Shown piece after piece: positions 1-13,330 of a stretch of 64,000 nt of DNA. The notes beneath the pieces are model-generated. The model saw nothing but the letters and a program-made list of their open reading frames with translations, searched no databases and had not been told where the DNA came from. The position numbers and the translations under genes are program-made. Source of the DNA: Triangularia verruculosa (Eukaryota; Ascomycota; Sordariomycetes; Sordariales; Podosporaceae); the NCBI GenBank assembly GCA_033296885.1, contig MU863913.1, positions 1-64,000 of the forward strand. The letters run 5' to 3'. Positions within the stretch are counted from its first letter, which is position 1. Each line of letters opens with the position of its first letter.

Positions 1-102
1 CCTAACCCTAACCCTAACCCTAACCCTAACCCTAACCCTAACCCTAACCCTAACCCTAACCCTAACCCTAACCCTAACCCTAACCCTAACCCTAAACCTA
101 AA
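1..102. repeat. Telomere repeat tract (CCCTAA)n
   Basis: The window opens with about 16 uninterrupted CCCTAA units up to base 95, followed by one degenerate unit (CCTAAA) before AT-rich sequence. CCCTAA on the 5' end of the plus strand is the C-rich strand of a TTAGGG telomere, so base 1 is at or very near a left chromosome end. Fungal telomeres are usually about 100-150 bp, so the tract may be almost complete. Confidence 0.97.
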
Positions 103-3100
103 ATAATCGTATAAACTAACTCTTTATCCTTTTCTTTATATTAATCCTTAAAATCTAATATATAAACCGGCTTTTTCCCTTTTACCTTTTTACCCCCTTC
201 TACTAAAACCTTCTTCTTAATTTAACTAAACTTTTTCTTATATAAACTATATAAAACCTCTCTATCTTTACACCCAAATCGATTATCCCTTCTATTAATT
301 ACCCGAAAAAAAATTATATAATAATAATTTACTAAATCTCGTATAAAATACTTAATATCCTCCACAACTTAATTTATAAACCCTATAAAAAAACGCCCAG
401 CTATATAACTCTTTATAAAAATAATAATAAAGTCTAAAGTTAAATTATCCCTTCTACTATATCCACTCTTTTAAATAAAGTCCTATAAACTCCTCGGTAA
501 CCTAATATAATAAACTTATTATATATTTAATATATTAATCTTAGCCTTAAGTACAAAGGTTATTATAATAAGGCTACCTTCCTTAATCCATTTCTATATA
601 ATCTTAGCCTTATTATCCTTCCCTTTAATACTATTAAAATAAACTAAGTAATTTAAAAATTTAACTATAACTTTTATATAAAGGATTATTATATAATATA
701 TTAATACTTTAACCTTAAGATTTTTCTATATAAAAGCTTAAATAAAGTCTACTACTAAAATATTACCTTTTCTATTAGTTTAAACTTTATAAATTAAATA
801 TTAAAAATTAAGTTTTAAAGTAATTAATTATATAATAATTAAATATTAAAAATTAATATATAAAAAACTAAAAAACTTTAATTAATCTTTTAAAAGGAAA
901 ATAACTGTAAAAAAAATAAGCTAAATTCTAATAAAAGCTAAATATCCTTTAATTTTATAGAGTTTTAAACGGAAATCGTATAAAATATCCAAAATAATAT
1001 AACACTTATTAAAAACGATCCGATTAAACTACTATCGTATATAAAAATAATTAATAAAATCCCGGAAGGTTTTAATAATAAAAGATTTAAAGGTAACCAA
1101 AATAATAAAGGCTATTATAACCTCTTTAGTAGACTAGATTACATAGGAAATCGAAGCCGTACAATAACGTCGTTCGATATCTTCCTACAAAACTATAAAG
1201 GGGGAAATAACAATTATTATACTGTCCGGCGTATAATATACAGAAAAAAGGAAGGTTAGGCTTTTCCTACTTTCTATTTTAGCTATTTAAATAATAAAGC
1301 TAACCCCCCGTATAACCGTATAAAGGGCTTTAAACTACTTACCTCTAAACCCAGCACTTAGGTTTCTAAGTATCTAATATAACTTACTAATTAAATTAAT
1401 ATTCTTTAAATAAGTAAGCCTTTTTTATTATATAATATATTATTAATTAGTAAATAGATTAATCTTAGTTTTTTAAAAAGAAATTAAATCGTTTTAACTA
1501 AAAGTAAAAAAATAATACTAAACTTAACTTAACTTCCGGAGATATTCCTATTATATAGTATAACCTATTATTCTTTAATCGATCTCCTAGATATAAATTA
1601 ACCCTATAACCCTAATTAAATAGCCGGTTTAAATAATAATAACCCTATCGAAATTATCCAGACTTCCCGTAAAACTATTACTAAAATCCGAGCTATCCTA
1701 ATCTTTGTATAATTCCTACCCCTTCTTTAATAAAATAGATTTAAGGAGGAGGTAGGATAAAAAACGTTATATAATATTAATCGAAATATACCGCCAGGAC
1801 TGTATTCTAATCTTAATACTAAAATATTTTTTAATATAAATTTAAAGTGTACAACTAAACTTATTAAAGGACTATTACTTCTACTTTTCTTTATACTAAC
1901 TCCTAAAAAGCCCTATTTCTAAGGAATTAATCCTAATATTAAAAGTACTTCGTATATATTTAATATCCTAAAAAAAAACTATAAACTAAATAATTCTATT
2001 AAATTAATATTATAGTAAAAGATAAAAAGGGTAGATTAGCTAAAAATACCGTATAATACTAACCTCTAACTTCTTAAAAAAAAAACAATAAATAACCTTT
2101 AACTTACTAATATAATTCAGCCCTTTATAATAATACAATATAATAACAACCATTTTATACTAAATAAAAAAGTTCCTTATACCGCCGATTAAAATATTAC
2201 AAAACCTTAAATTTAAAAACTCTATTATATAGCTTAATAGCCTACCTAAAAAATAAATAATAATAAGAAAAAGCCCCCTAAAATAATCGACCCGCTTAAA
2301 GTATAACTCTACCTTTATTGTATAGAACTAATAAAAATCTAATCCGATATCTTCCAGCCAAAAAGCCTTAAGTTTCTTATTTAAAAGAATCCGTCGTACA
2401 ATCTAATCCTTATATCTATAAAACTAATTATTTTAACCTTCGGTAAAGAAAGAATATCCTACATCGTCCTTCTTAACCGTATTCGACAACTTATCTTAAA
2501 GAACTTTAGAAAAAGAGTTTTTAATATAGCTAAGAAAGATTAGCTTTTAGATTATACAATCGATCTACTTAACTAATATATATAATATCTTAATAAAATT
2601 ATTAATAGTAAAGGAGATATTTTAATATATAACTTTAATACCGTCGAAAGCTAAGTACCCTTATAATAATATTTCGCTATTAATTTTAAAACCGTACGAT
2701 CTAAACTCTAGGATCTAATCTATTAATATAGGCTACTTATCTTTATAGAGTTTAGTTATAAAGCGTAAGACCTTAGCTTATATAATATTAAAAAGCCCGT
2801 CTATATTCCCTTTATTATCGGTAGCTTTATAGAAAGATTATCGTACTATAAAAGCCTAACCTAATATAATTATATCAGATAATATCTTAGTATAATCGGA
2901 AGGTAATAATTATCTACTATCCTCTTTTAATCTTAAAATAGCTAAAGTAAAGAGGAGAGGGCTTTCGTAAGTTAAATTAGGTAGTAGATAATCGAGAAAA
3001 GAGATAATAAAATCCAATAGGGTTCGATCTAATTTCTGTTGTACGATATTCTCCTTATTAATAGATACTATTATTATAATATTAAGTCGCCTAATTACCT

Positions 3101-4429
3101 TATCTAATAGTTATTTTTATTAAGAGGTAAGTGAAAATCTAAGCCGGTCCTTTTCCTCCTAGATAGCTATACGAAAGAGGTATCTAAAAATTCTCTTTTA
3201 AATAAAAGCGTACTTCTCTATTATATAACGCTCTAACTTAAATCCAAAAAGCTATCTCGGCTTCTTATCTACAGACTTTTTATTTATCTTAAAAAGAATA
3301 GTAGTTCCAATGTCGTATATTAGCTAGCTAATTATATTAAAGGCAATATCGTAAATATAGTCCTAGGCTATTATAAGTACCTTCTTCCTCTAACTTTTAA
3401 TACCCTTAGCCCAGCCTTTACTAACTTCGAAAAAGACCGTATAACAAAGCTCCTCCTTATTAAAGGACCTAAGGTATTAGGCCTAACCCATCCTTATAAT
3501 CTATAAATTAAAAACTAATTTACCCTCGCTTATAACTATAACTTTAGTTCTCTATTTAAATAAGTTACTTATTATATATAAGATTAAAAAAAAGGCGTTA
3601 TCTTTATTTTCCTACTCTTATATAATAATATCGTTTATTATATTAAATAAGAGAATTATTAATAAAGTTACCTAAATAATAACCTTAAAATAACCAATAT
3701 CCCGCCGGTTTTAGAAAAAGCGTTAACATAGTATACCTATTTTCTAAGGTACTTCCTACCGTTTTATAGCTTTAACATTACTACCTCTAGTATTAAAATT
3801 AACTTAACTATAGTTCGTATAATAATATTCTTATATCCGCCATTTAATAATAATAATATATAAATAGTTCTTATATTTTAAACTATAAGAGATTAGCAAA
3901 TTAAATTCGGAAATAATAGGAATAAGTAATTAAGGAAGTTAAAAGTACTCTAGGTCTTATTAATTCCTCTATTTAATAAAAGAGTCTTTATACTTTCGTA
4001 TAATTTATCCCCGCTAATTTAACTTAATAATTTAGCGGTACTTCGTATAAAAATAGGTTATAACTTTATTAATAAGAACCCCAGTCTTACAATCCTTATA
4101 AATAAAAACAAAATAGGGATAGATAATTATAAAAGGATCTATAATAATAGTAATTAATAATTAATAATTATAAGAAAAGAGGTTCGTATAATATAAGAGA
4201 AAAAGAGGGGTAAGATATAGTTAAATTAAAGTTAGTTGCTAAGCCGGAGATCGGGGTTCAAATATATAAACTAATCTACTTGCCGTACGATTTTAGAAAT
4301 AATTTCTACGGATTACTAGGAGAAAGAGGAGGAAAGAAGAAGAGGGGGCTTCCGAACGGGGGAAGGTAACTATATTTATTGCTATTAGCGGATTCTTAGA
4401 AGGAAGAAAAGGAAAAAAGAAGAGAGGAT
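103..4429. repeat. RIP-degraded AT-rich subtelomeric sequence
   Basis: More than 4 kb of strongly AT-rich sequence with very few CA or TG dinucleotides and stop codons in every frame. This is the pattern left by repeat-induced point mutation acting on CpA. No open reading frame of note survives, and I could not recognise the parent element. Subtelomeres of related fungi often hold telomere-linked RecQ helicase genes or retrotransposons here; I see no readable helicase motif, so that identity is only a possibility. Confidence 0.75.
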
Positions 4430-5930
4430 AAAGATATAAGAAAGAGAACCCTTTACGACCGTATAATAATTAATAATAGAGAGATATAATAAAGGAGAAT
4501 GCTTTACGATTGTACGGTAATTAATAAGAAAGAGATATATAGAAGGAGAACCCTTTTTAATAAATAGTAATTGATGGTAGGGAGATATAATAAAGGAGAA
4601 CCCTTTATAACCGTACGGTAATTGATAATAAGAAGATTCTATTAAGTAAAGCGCTTTACGATTATACGGTAATTAATAATAGAGATATTTAATAATATAG
4701 GGGGTTTATATAATATATTATACAATAAAATTTAAATAATTTTTTATTATATAATACCCTTACGGTAGTTAATATATAAGGTCTTTAGAAAAAATCAGTA
4801 CTTAAACCGGGATCTAGGAACAATTATTTAATAACTTAACGGTTAATAGATATAATTTCTTCGAGAGGTTATACGTTTAATTCTAATTAAAAACCTTTTT
4901 TCTAGATAAATCAAACTCTATAAACTTTTAAATAATATTAATAATTAAAATTATAGCTCTCGCTAATAACTCTACCCTCGTACGGATCGAAGATAACGAA
5001 GAGATAATTCTTCTTTATATAGGCTCCTAAGAGATTCGCAACTATATAGGAATACTCGCTTAAAATATAAGTCCCCCCGAATCGTACGATACTATAAGCT
5101 CTATATTAATATATTTAGGACTAATAATATAGTATATCTAATATACTATTATCCGATATTAAAGTTCGGAAATCTCAGATAAATATAAAGAGGGTAGTTA
5201 CTAGGCTTAGCTATTTAAATATATTCTTTATTTAAAGCCGGGGTAAAGAAGTAAAGGAATTTTATAAAGTTTATTGAAATAATCCTAGTAAAGGGCCCTT
5301 TACTTCCTATATTTATACGGTTAGTTTCTTCGGTAGTTATTGTGGAAATTGCAAATAGCGGGATTATATAGCTAAATATACTTTCTCCGAGTAAAATAAA
5401 GCTGTGGGTAATGAAGTTACCGTCGTATAGGGTAGCCGTAGGGGAGGCCGGGGAAGGGGTGGCCGTAGTTATAGTCGTGGTGGCCGTAGTGGCTGTAGTG
5501 GCTGTAGTGGACGTAGTGGAGGTGCTGCCTAAGAGTAGCTCACTATTAACTTAACTAGAGATAGTAATTAAAAAAATAAAGTCGTATAGTTAAAAGAAAT
5601 ATCTTTAACCTTTATATAATAAAGGTTACCGTATAATAAAGTAAATAAAGGTCTACCTTATTAAACCTATCTTTACCTAAAACCCTTTAACTTCCCCCCT
5701 ACGTATCTCTTTTTATAACCCTCGTACGATAGTATAAATGTAACTGTTAAATGCAGCTTATCGAGATGATTATAATGATGCTTTATTTGTAAATTTTAGT
5801 GTAGAAAAGTTTAATGGACCGTATAATTGAAATTTTCAACGGACTCTACCCCCTGTTTCTAAAGTGGAGACTTTTTTTTGCGGACGATTTCAACGGACTC
5901 TACTACAGTCCATCGGAGAATAATAGATAG
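4430..5930 (+). mobile_element. Duplicated transposon remnant, copy 1 (zinc knuckle and RG-rich tail)
   Basis: About 1.5 kb that is repeated at 8230-9773 in the same orientation. Near 5330-5390 a plus-strand frame keeps traces of a CCHC zinc knuckle (YCGNCK, then a conserved H/Y and S/C position). It is followed at 5430-5535 by an Arg/Gly/Ser-rich stretch built from GGCCGTAGTGG-like repeats. This arrangement resembles the C-terminal end of a retroelement Gag/ORF1 nucleic-acid-binding protein. The downstream part holds spaced direct copies of TTCAACGGA(A/C)TCTAC (near 5839 and 5889). Many stop codons show it is dead. Which element class it belongs to is uncertain. Confidence 0.6.
4440..4700. 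repeat. 51-bp minisatellite, about 5 units (copy 1)
   Basis: A unit containing AGGAGAACCCTTTACGACCG followed by GGTAATTAATAATA and GAGATATAATAAA recurs with its CTTT core at 4451, 4502, 4553, 4603 and 4654, a period of 50-51 bp. The same array appears with CTTT cores at 8256, 8308, 8359, 8409 and about 8460, so the array predates the duplication of the unit that contains it. Confidence 0.85.
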
Positions 5931-8189
5931 GAAATAATCGTTTAACTTTTTCTATTATTGTTTTTATTTAACTATAGTTCTTATAACGGACTTAGAATCT
6001 CCGTTTCCTCTTAATTACTATATTAATTAATATCTTTAAAGAGCTTTACTTTAATAATACTTAACGTATCTATATATAATATATTAGAACTAAAGTATCC
6101 TCTTATACTCTAAGTGTTTGGGATATAATTATACCGTATTTCTATTATATAGTTTATATTATTTATAGCGAAGTACTTATCCGGATATTTATAAGAGCCC
6201 TATACTAACGATCTCCTTATTTTCCTAGTACTTCTCTTAATCTAATTCCCTAAACTTGAACTTACCTTTTCTATAAATTAACTATAGTAACTTACTATAG
6301 TATTATTTAAACTTAATCTCTAGAATGATCTATTGTTTATTTCTCTACTAAAGTTATATAAGTGGCTAGCGATTATTTATAATTTACGTTACTTTATCTT
6401 CGAAGTCGTAGTAATATTATTTAATCGCTTTTCGTTAATTCCGGAACTCTTTTATTTTCTCCTCGAGTCCTTAAACTCGTTCCTTAGTTTAACTTAAGGT
6501 CCCTCCTATATATAAGTCTAAAGTATAGATTATATTTATAGTAAAGAACTACTTTAATTGTTATAAAATTTCCTCAGAAGGTCCGGGAGTAATACTCTCT
6601 TCTAATTTCGTAGCTCCCTTAACTGGTAGTTCTTATCCTATAATGTAGTCTTCTCCCTTAAAGTTAACTATTAATTTTCTTTTCCGAAGTTTATATTTAT
6701 AATTACTATCGGTATAGTTATCCGCTAAATCCCGAAAATCCTCGTTTAAATACTTTACACCGGAGATCTTTACTACCCGTATTATTTTAATAACTATAGT
6801 TATCTCTTTTTCCTTTTAACGGAGTTACTTAAGTACCTAATAATCTCTTTTAAAATAGCCTATCTTCCTATAATTAAAGTATTTAATATCGTTCTTCTTT
6901 TTAAACCGCTTCTAAACTACGTCTATCTTTATAGATCTTACGTAAGTAGTTCCTAAGACGTAAGTCCCGTAAGGCCGTCTCTTCTTTTTATCGTTAGGAC
7001 GGTAAGGTCCTTATACGCGTATACCCTTACGCTCTTTATGGCGCTAATACTACCGGTCGTCGATATAGACCGCTATTGTAATATATTCGTCGATAGTTTC
7101 TAGCCGTTCCTATCGGTATACCTCGTCCTTAACTTCCTCTTTAAACCCGTTATAAAATAACTATATTAATTCTTTGTCGTTAATTTTACTATAGAATATA
7201 TCCGTCTTAAATATTATAGCGTAATCGGTAGTAAATTTAGTCTATTTAAAATTAACTAATTACTTTTAAATATACCTACCTTTATCGTACTCTCCGAATA
7301 CCTCTTTAATTTTTTCTTTAAAACCCTTATATAATTTAAAATACTTTTTAATAATATCCTCCCTTTTATCGTACTTATTATCGAAATAGTCTCTTAAAAT
7401 TAGCTTAAACTAAGTAAGGGCTTTATCCTTAAGCCTAAATACGGTATATACTACCTTAGACTCTTTATCCGGAAAACGGGAAAGGTAATACCGAAAATAT
7501 ACTTTAAACTAAATCAAAAATCCTCCCAATTCTCTTTTAACTCCTCCGTAACGGTCGAAAGCCTCGAACCTAACGCAATCTCCTTCCTTATATAAAATAC
7601 CGCTCTTTCGGTAGAGTATATCGTTCTCCTATATAAGGGCGTTATAAGAGAGACGCGACTTATCCTCGAGCTCCTAGATACGAACAAGGAGTTAGTCGAT
7701 AATAGGTTAGGTATTAATATTTCCAGCTATAACGTTTAACTTAGCGCCTTTAATTTATCTAATAATAGAGTTAAAGTAAGTATATAACGTATAACGAACC
7801 CCTATACAGAACCTCTGAAAGGGATACTTAGTTGAAGGTAACTTTTAATAATTAATTCGGTATAGCTAAATAGTATACAATAAAATATCTCAATATAAAT
7901 ATAAGATACTATAAATATAAGCTATAATTATATACTACGGAACTATCTATAAGCTATTTAGTTCCTCCGTATATATAAACTTAATACTAAGATCTGGATT
8001 ATTCTATTACTCCTCGGATTATAACTAATTCTTAAGGATTATAAGTGATTCCCAGGAATCACTCATGATTCCTTCATGTCCCGGATGATCCACCTCTTAT
8101 TGGTCTATCCTCCTTCCCTCTGATTGGCTACCATGCCTCCTCTTTCCTATTGGTTGTTCCTTTCGGGTGTCCACATCATATTCGTGACA
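5931..8189 (-). mobile_element. Truncated Gypsy retrotransposon (gag part plus 5' LTR)
   Basis: Read on the minus strand this is a 5' LTR (8189 to 7790) followed by a gag region that aligns along its length with 36689-34805 of the full-length element at 29460-37130, for example the stretches around 7680-7740 and 36540-36660. The zinc-knuckle site near 6840-6880 reads like a knuckle with Cys/His codons turned to Tyr. The left side stops abruptly at about 5930, so protease, reverse transcriptase, integrase and the 3' LTR are missing. Heavy RIP has introduced stops throughout. The fragment sits exactly between the two copies of the duplicated remnant. Confidence 0.85.
7790..8189 (-). repeat. LTR, 400-bp family (RIP-mutated)
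   Basis: This 400-bp LTR ends in TTCGTGACA at 8189, and its other end (7790) is a mutated form of TGTGACGAACCCC. It is the reverse complement relative of the cleaner solo LTR at 37422-37821, with the same length and the same distal repeats (CATGATTCC, GATTCC). The half near 7790-7980 carries many RIP-type transitions, while the half near 8050-8189 is almost clean. Confidence 0.9.
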
Positions 8190-8229
8190 AAAAGGAGTTT
8201 TAGAAAGAAGAAAGGGGAAAGGTAATTAA

Positions 8230-9773
8230 TAATATAAAGATATAAGAAAGAGAACCTTTTACGATCGTAGGATAATTAATAATAAAGAGATATAATAAAG
8301 AAGAATACTTTACGATTATACGATAATTAATAAGAGAGAGATATATAGAAGGAGAACCCTTTTTAATAGATAGTAATTAATGGTGGGGAGATATAATAAA
8401 AGAGAACCCTTTATAACCGTATAATAGTTAATAATAAGAAGATCTTATTAAGTAAAGCGTTTTACAATTATATAGTACTTAATAATAAGGATATTTAATA
8501 GTATAGGGGGTTTATATAATATATTGTATAATAAAGTTTGAATAATTTTTTATTATATAATACCTTTACGGTAATTATTATATAAGGTTTTTAAAAGGAA
8601 TTAATATTTAAACCGGGATTTAAAAATAATTACTTAATAGTTTAACGGTTAGTAAATATAATTTTTTTAAAAGGTTATACGTTTAATTTTAATTAAATAT
8701 ATTTCTTTTAAATAAATTAAATTTTATAAACTTTTAAATAATATTAATAATTAAAATTATAATTTTCGTTAATAACTTTACTTTTATATAAATCGAAAAT
8801 AACGAGGAGATAATTCTCCTTTATACGGGCTATTAAAAAGTTCATAACTATATAGGAATATTCGTTTAAAATATAAGTCCCCCCGAATTATACGATACTA
8901 TAAGCTCTATATTAATATATTTAGGACTAATAACGTAGTATATTTAATATACCGTCGTTTAATATTAAAGTTTAGAAATCTTAAATAAATATAAAGAGGA
9001 TAGTTATTAGGTTTAGCTATTTAAATATATTTTTTATTTAAAGCCAGGGTAAAGAGGTGGAGGAACTTTATAAGGTTTATCGAAATAATCTTAATAGAGA
9101 GCCCTTTACTTTTTATATTTATACGATTCGTTTCTTCGGTAATTACTATAGAAATTATAAATAGCGGGATTATATAATTAAATATACTTTCTCCGAATAA
9201 AATAAAATTGTAAGTAACGAAATTACCGTTATACGAGATAGCTGTAGGGGGGGCCGGAGAAGGGGTAGCCATAATTATAGCCGTAGCCGTGGTGGACGTA
9301 GTGGGGGTACTACTTAAAAGCAGCTTACTATTAACTTAATCAGAGATAGTAATTAAAAAATAAAGTCGTACGGTTAAAAAGAATATTATCAATTTTTTAA
9401 ATATTATTTTATAATTAACTTTTCTTTTAAAGGATTTATTATTAAAAAAAAGTCTAATATATAATTAAGATTACCGTATAATAAAGTAAGTAAGGATCTA
9501 CCCTATTAAACCTATCTTTACTTAAAACCTTCCAACTTCCCCCCTATATATTTCTTTCTACAACCCTCGTATAATAGTACAAATGTGACTATTAAATACA
9601 ACTCGTCGAGATAAATATAATAATACTTTATTTGTAAATTTTAATGCAGAAAAGTTCAATAGAATCTACCATTGAAATTTTCAACGGAATCTACCCCCTG
9701 TTTCTAGAGTGGGGCCTTTTTTTTGCGGGCAAATTCAACGGAATCTACTACATTCCATCGGAGAATAATAGAT
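8230..9773 (+). mobile_element. Duplicated transposon remnant, copy 2
   Basis: Second, more strongly mutated copy of the 4430-5930 unit. It has the same 51-bp minisatellite at its start, the same zinc-knuckle/RG-rich coding trace at about 9120-9320 on the plus strand, and the same end ATCGGAGAATAATAGATA. Near its end it shows three spaced direct copies of TTCAA(C/T)(G/A)GAATCTAC (near 9655, 9678 and 9736) around a CCCCCTGTTTCTAGAG segment. An 83-codon minus-strand frame at 9021-9272 is a shadow of this region and not a gene. Confidence 0.6.
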
Positions 9774-12700
9774 AAGTGCCTTTTAACTAGAGCCTTGCCG
9801 ATAGAATTCCGCGGAATGGATTTTTATGGCGAAGCTTTATTACTTGCGGCTCTAAGATTTGGGCTGGAGAGGAAGATACTTAAGTACCTACTTAGGTAAG
9901 GTATCTTTAATTAGTATATGTACCTAACTTAATCTCGAGGTACCTACTTACTTAACTTGCGGCCTAAGGGTTTTTAGTAAGATAACTTTAGGTATATATA
10001 ATAGGTAGGTAACGAAGGATTAGCCTTAGACCTCCCGACCAGTTACTTTGCGATGCTTATGCTTATGTAGATGTAGTGAGGTAGGGTGTCGCGTGGTGCG
10101 GAGCAGAATTGTTGTTACTAATAGTTACTAATAATAGTAGGCGGTTGGAATTTGGCTGTAGATTTGGAATGGTTGGAGGGAGGAAGACTGCGCAGACTTA
10201 GGATATACTAAGCTAAGCTACCCCCCACCCCCCCCCCCCCCACTTTAGAAGCTATATTAACTTTTATATTATATAAATATATATGGCAGTCCGGAAGTAG
10301 ATTGTGTTACGCTGTACTAGACCGGACTCCCCCGGCTTCCATCCCGACTGACCGGTTTATAGAAAAGGAAAACCGAAGACCCGATATTAGTATTATACAT
10401 TACTTTTTATACCGCAAGATACCTTACCTACCTATTTTTAATACTAGCTAGCATGACGGCTGGGTATTATCCCCCGACGTGAGCCAACACTCGATTATCT
10501 CTTGCTCGTTAAATAGATAATGGAATAAAGCTCGCAAAAATTATTTAGTAAAGCGGTACTTTAATGAAACTTAGGTAACTCCGTGCTTTAAATATACGGG
10601 CGAGCTACGAACTTCCCGTTGCTAAGACGTTCCCATTATATATGCGGTATAAGAAATGAGCAGTTATTAGATATATCTGTATATTAGCCCTTAAATAATA
10701 TAACTTTAAGTGTTTCTTTATCAGTTTCATATTTAACTGAGGAGGTAAGGGTATTATATTAATTGATTAGTAGATGAATATTAGCCACCGGTATACAGTC
10801 GTTATCTTTAGGTATTTATTTTAATATTATTTTATATCTCGATAAGTAGAGCTATTAAAGAGGCACTTTCTAAGTGCTTCAGGGGAAGATTTAATATAGT
10901 TAATAAAGCTCTTACTCTTTTTAAAAGCATTAGCAATAACAAATCTCAGCTACCGACATCTTTCCCTAACATTTCAATATTACTAACATCAATATTCCTA
11001 ATCACTCTAAACCTTTTAAAATTCCCGCGGTATAATAGCTTACAGCAGCTAGCCCCTTTAATTATTATATTAAGAGAGGCCGTAGTTGCCGGACTTTTAT
11101 TTTAAATTAACCTTATAACCGGAGGCGGCGCCACTTAAGCTCTAAAGCTAAAGGCGTAGCTCGGCATCCGCCAGTTTAAGCTTACCGGTGCTTTTATTAT
11201 GCGGCAATATAGATATACGTGCCCGGCTCTCCACTGCTTACTTATATCGGCACAGTAAGATATATCCCATTCTACTCTCCTCTATTATCTATAATCTAAG
11301 GAGAGGTAGGGCGGGGGTCCGCTTTGCAATTAATATTACACTGTCCACTAATATCGCGCCGGAAGTCGATTTAGTTTTAGCTATAGGGCGTCTGTAAGGA
11401 CAGCTTAGCATTAGCCGGCTCCGCGTCGTCACGCTCGCTACCCTCATTATCTACCTTAGCCTCGGGCGATTTAGTATTTTATTAAGTGGTAATAGATATA
11501 AAATAAAGCTATCGAAATTTAAAGGGATAGATTAATTTAGTAAATATATAGATATATAAATAAAGCTTTATAGTTAATAAAAGGAGTAAATAAAATAAGG
11601 AAAGGAAAGAAGTAAAAGAAAGGTAAAGGAAGGCTTAAATAATTAAAGTTTAATATAAAATAGACCTATTTAAGCTTAAAATTAACTAATTACTATCTCG
11701 GTAATAAGTAAAATAAGTGTTTTATTTCCTTTTCTGTACTTTCTTTATTACTACTTTACTTTTTACTATAGTTAATTAAATCCTTAATATAAACGGATAG
11801 TGCCGGAATTTTAAAGAGATATCGGAATTCCTTAGCACCCTTAACATCCCTAAGATCTTTAATATCTACTATAAAGATTAAGTAAACTCTATAGTAATTA
11901 AATAAAGAAATAGGGCCCTATTTATAATTAGTTCTTATATTTATTTATAAGTAGTTAACGCTTAATAAGTAGGTTCTTTTTATTATAGTTTATAAAGCCT
12001 TATTTTATAATTAAATAATAATACTTTTTATACTTCCTTATTTAATTTAACTTTATTTTACTACGCTTTCGCTCTACTACCCTTATTACTTACTTTATTA
12101 TTACCGTTACTACTTTAAATACTCAGTTTCTTAAACTCCTTAAACTTTTAACCCTTTTATTAATTATATTATCTCCGTTTTTTAATATTTCTATCGAACT
12201 TATTAATAGCAACTTCGTCGTTTTTTTTAAGTAAATAGTTTAACTTATTTATAATATTTTTACTTTTAATATTAACGATTTGAAACTTTAAACTTAACTT
12301 TCAACCTAAAATTATAAAAGTATAGCCGGTTTTCTATATATCTAATTAACTTTAAAAATTACCGAACTCCCAGCTATTAAATCTCCTTTTTAATCTTTAA
12401 TTTTAAAAGCTATACTTAATAAAGTAATCTCCTAACTATCGCTAGCCCTTTATTTAACCGTTAAATTTACTTTATAATTATCGTTAATCTTAACTAACCA
12501 ATTAAATCTTTCTACTATACTTAATCCTACCTTTTTATAAACTGTTAAACTTTCTTTTTAACTATTAACCCCCTCTTTATAAACCGATAAATTTATTTTA
12601 TAAACTAATAAACCTTTCTTTTAATAATAGCTTATATCTCTTTATTTATTTAATTCTATATTAATTAAATCAAATTATACTTATAAAGTATATAAGTTTT

Positions 12701-13330
12701 TCTCTTTTTCTCAAAGGCGACTCTTTTAATATTTATAAACTAATAATTATACTAAGTTTAAAATACTATAAAATACTATTAATATACTCGTTAACTCAGT
12801 TTAAAAGTTTTAATATATTAATATCACGATATAAAAAGTAATAATTTAATATAAAGTAATCAAATTAAATTAATAACCTTAATATCTTTTACATTCTTTA
12901 ATATAACTTAAAGTCCGGCTTTTATAAGTTAATAGGTATTTATTAAAGTTAAATTTAAAAGCGTTAATATTAAGCTATTAAACCAAGTTTTAATTAAATT
13001 AATTAATTAACTTATTAAAAATAGTAAGATCTTTTCTTAAGCGGGGTATTTAATGCTATAATTCTAACGAGATACCAGAATTCCTTATATATAATCGCTC
13101 GAGATTGTCGGCTATGCGGAGAATGTTATATATAAAATAATTGCAAGTTTTAACTCTAAGTAAATGGACAATATACATGAAAATACTATCTTATAAAACA
13201 AATGACTTTTAGGTCCAAGCGTCTTTTCTAAGGAAAATGACTATCTTATCGCATTTATGCGCTCTCATAAGTTCTGGTATAAATTGTATGCTTGCTAAAC
13301 CTATCTTTATAGATGCGGCTGTTTTAAATA
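9774..13330. other. Subtelomeric region without recognisable genes
   Basis: A mixed stretch. Bases 9780-10480 and 11030-11480 have ordinary base composition with CA/TG present, separated and followed by AT-rich RIP-like sequence (10500-11000 and 11500-13100). It contains a C6-A-C14 homopolymer run at 10221-10241 and TACCTACTTAGGTA-type short motifs at 9880-9960. The longest open frame (69 codons, 11188-11397) has no recognisable domain. I see no gene I can support. Confidence 0.6.

Noticed and set aside
103..4429. Telomere-linked RecQ helicase gene
   Set aside because: Expected position for such genes, but I could not read any helicase motif in the RIP-mutated sequence, so I do not claim it.
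9021..9272. 83-codon minus-strand open frame
   Set aside because: It lies within the RIP-degraded duplicated remnant; the meaningful frame is on the plus strand (zinc knuckle and RG-rich trace). Chance openness.
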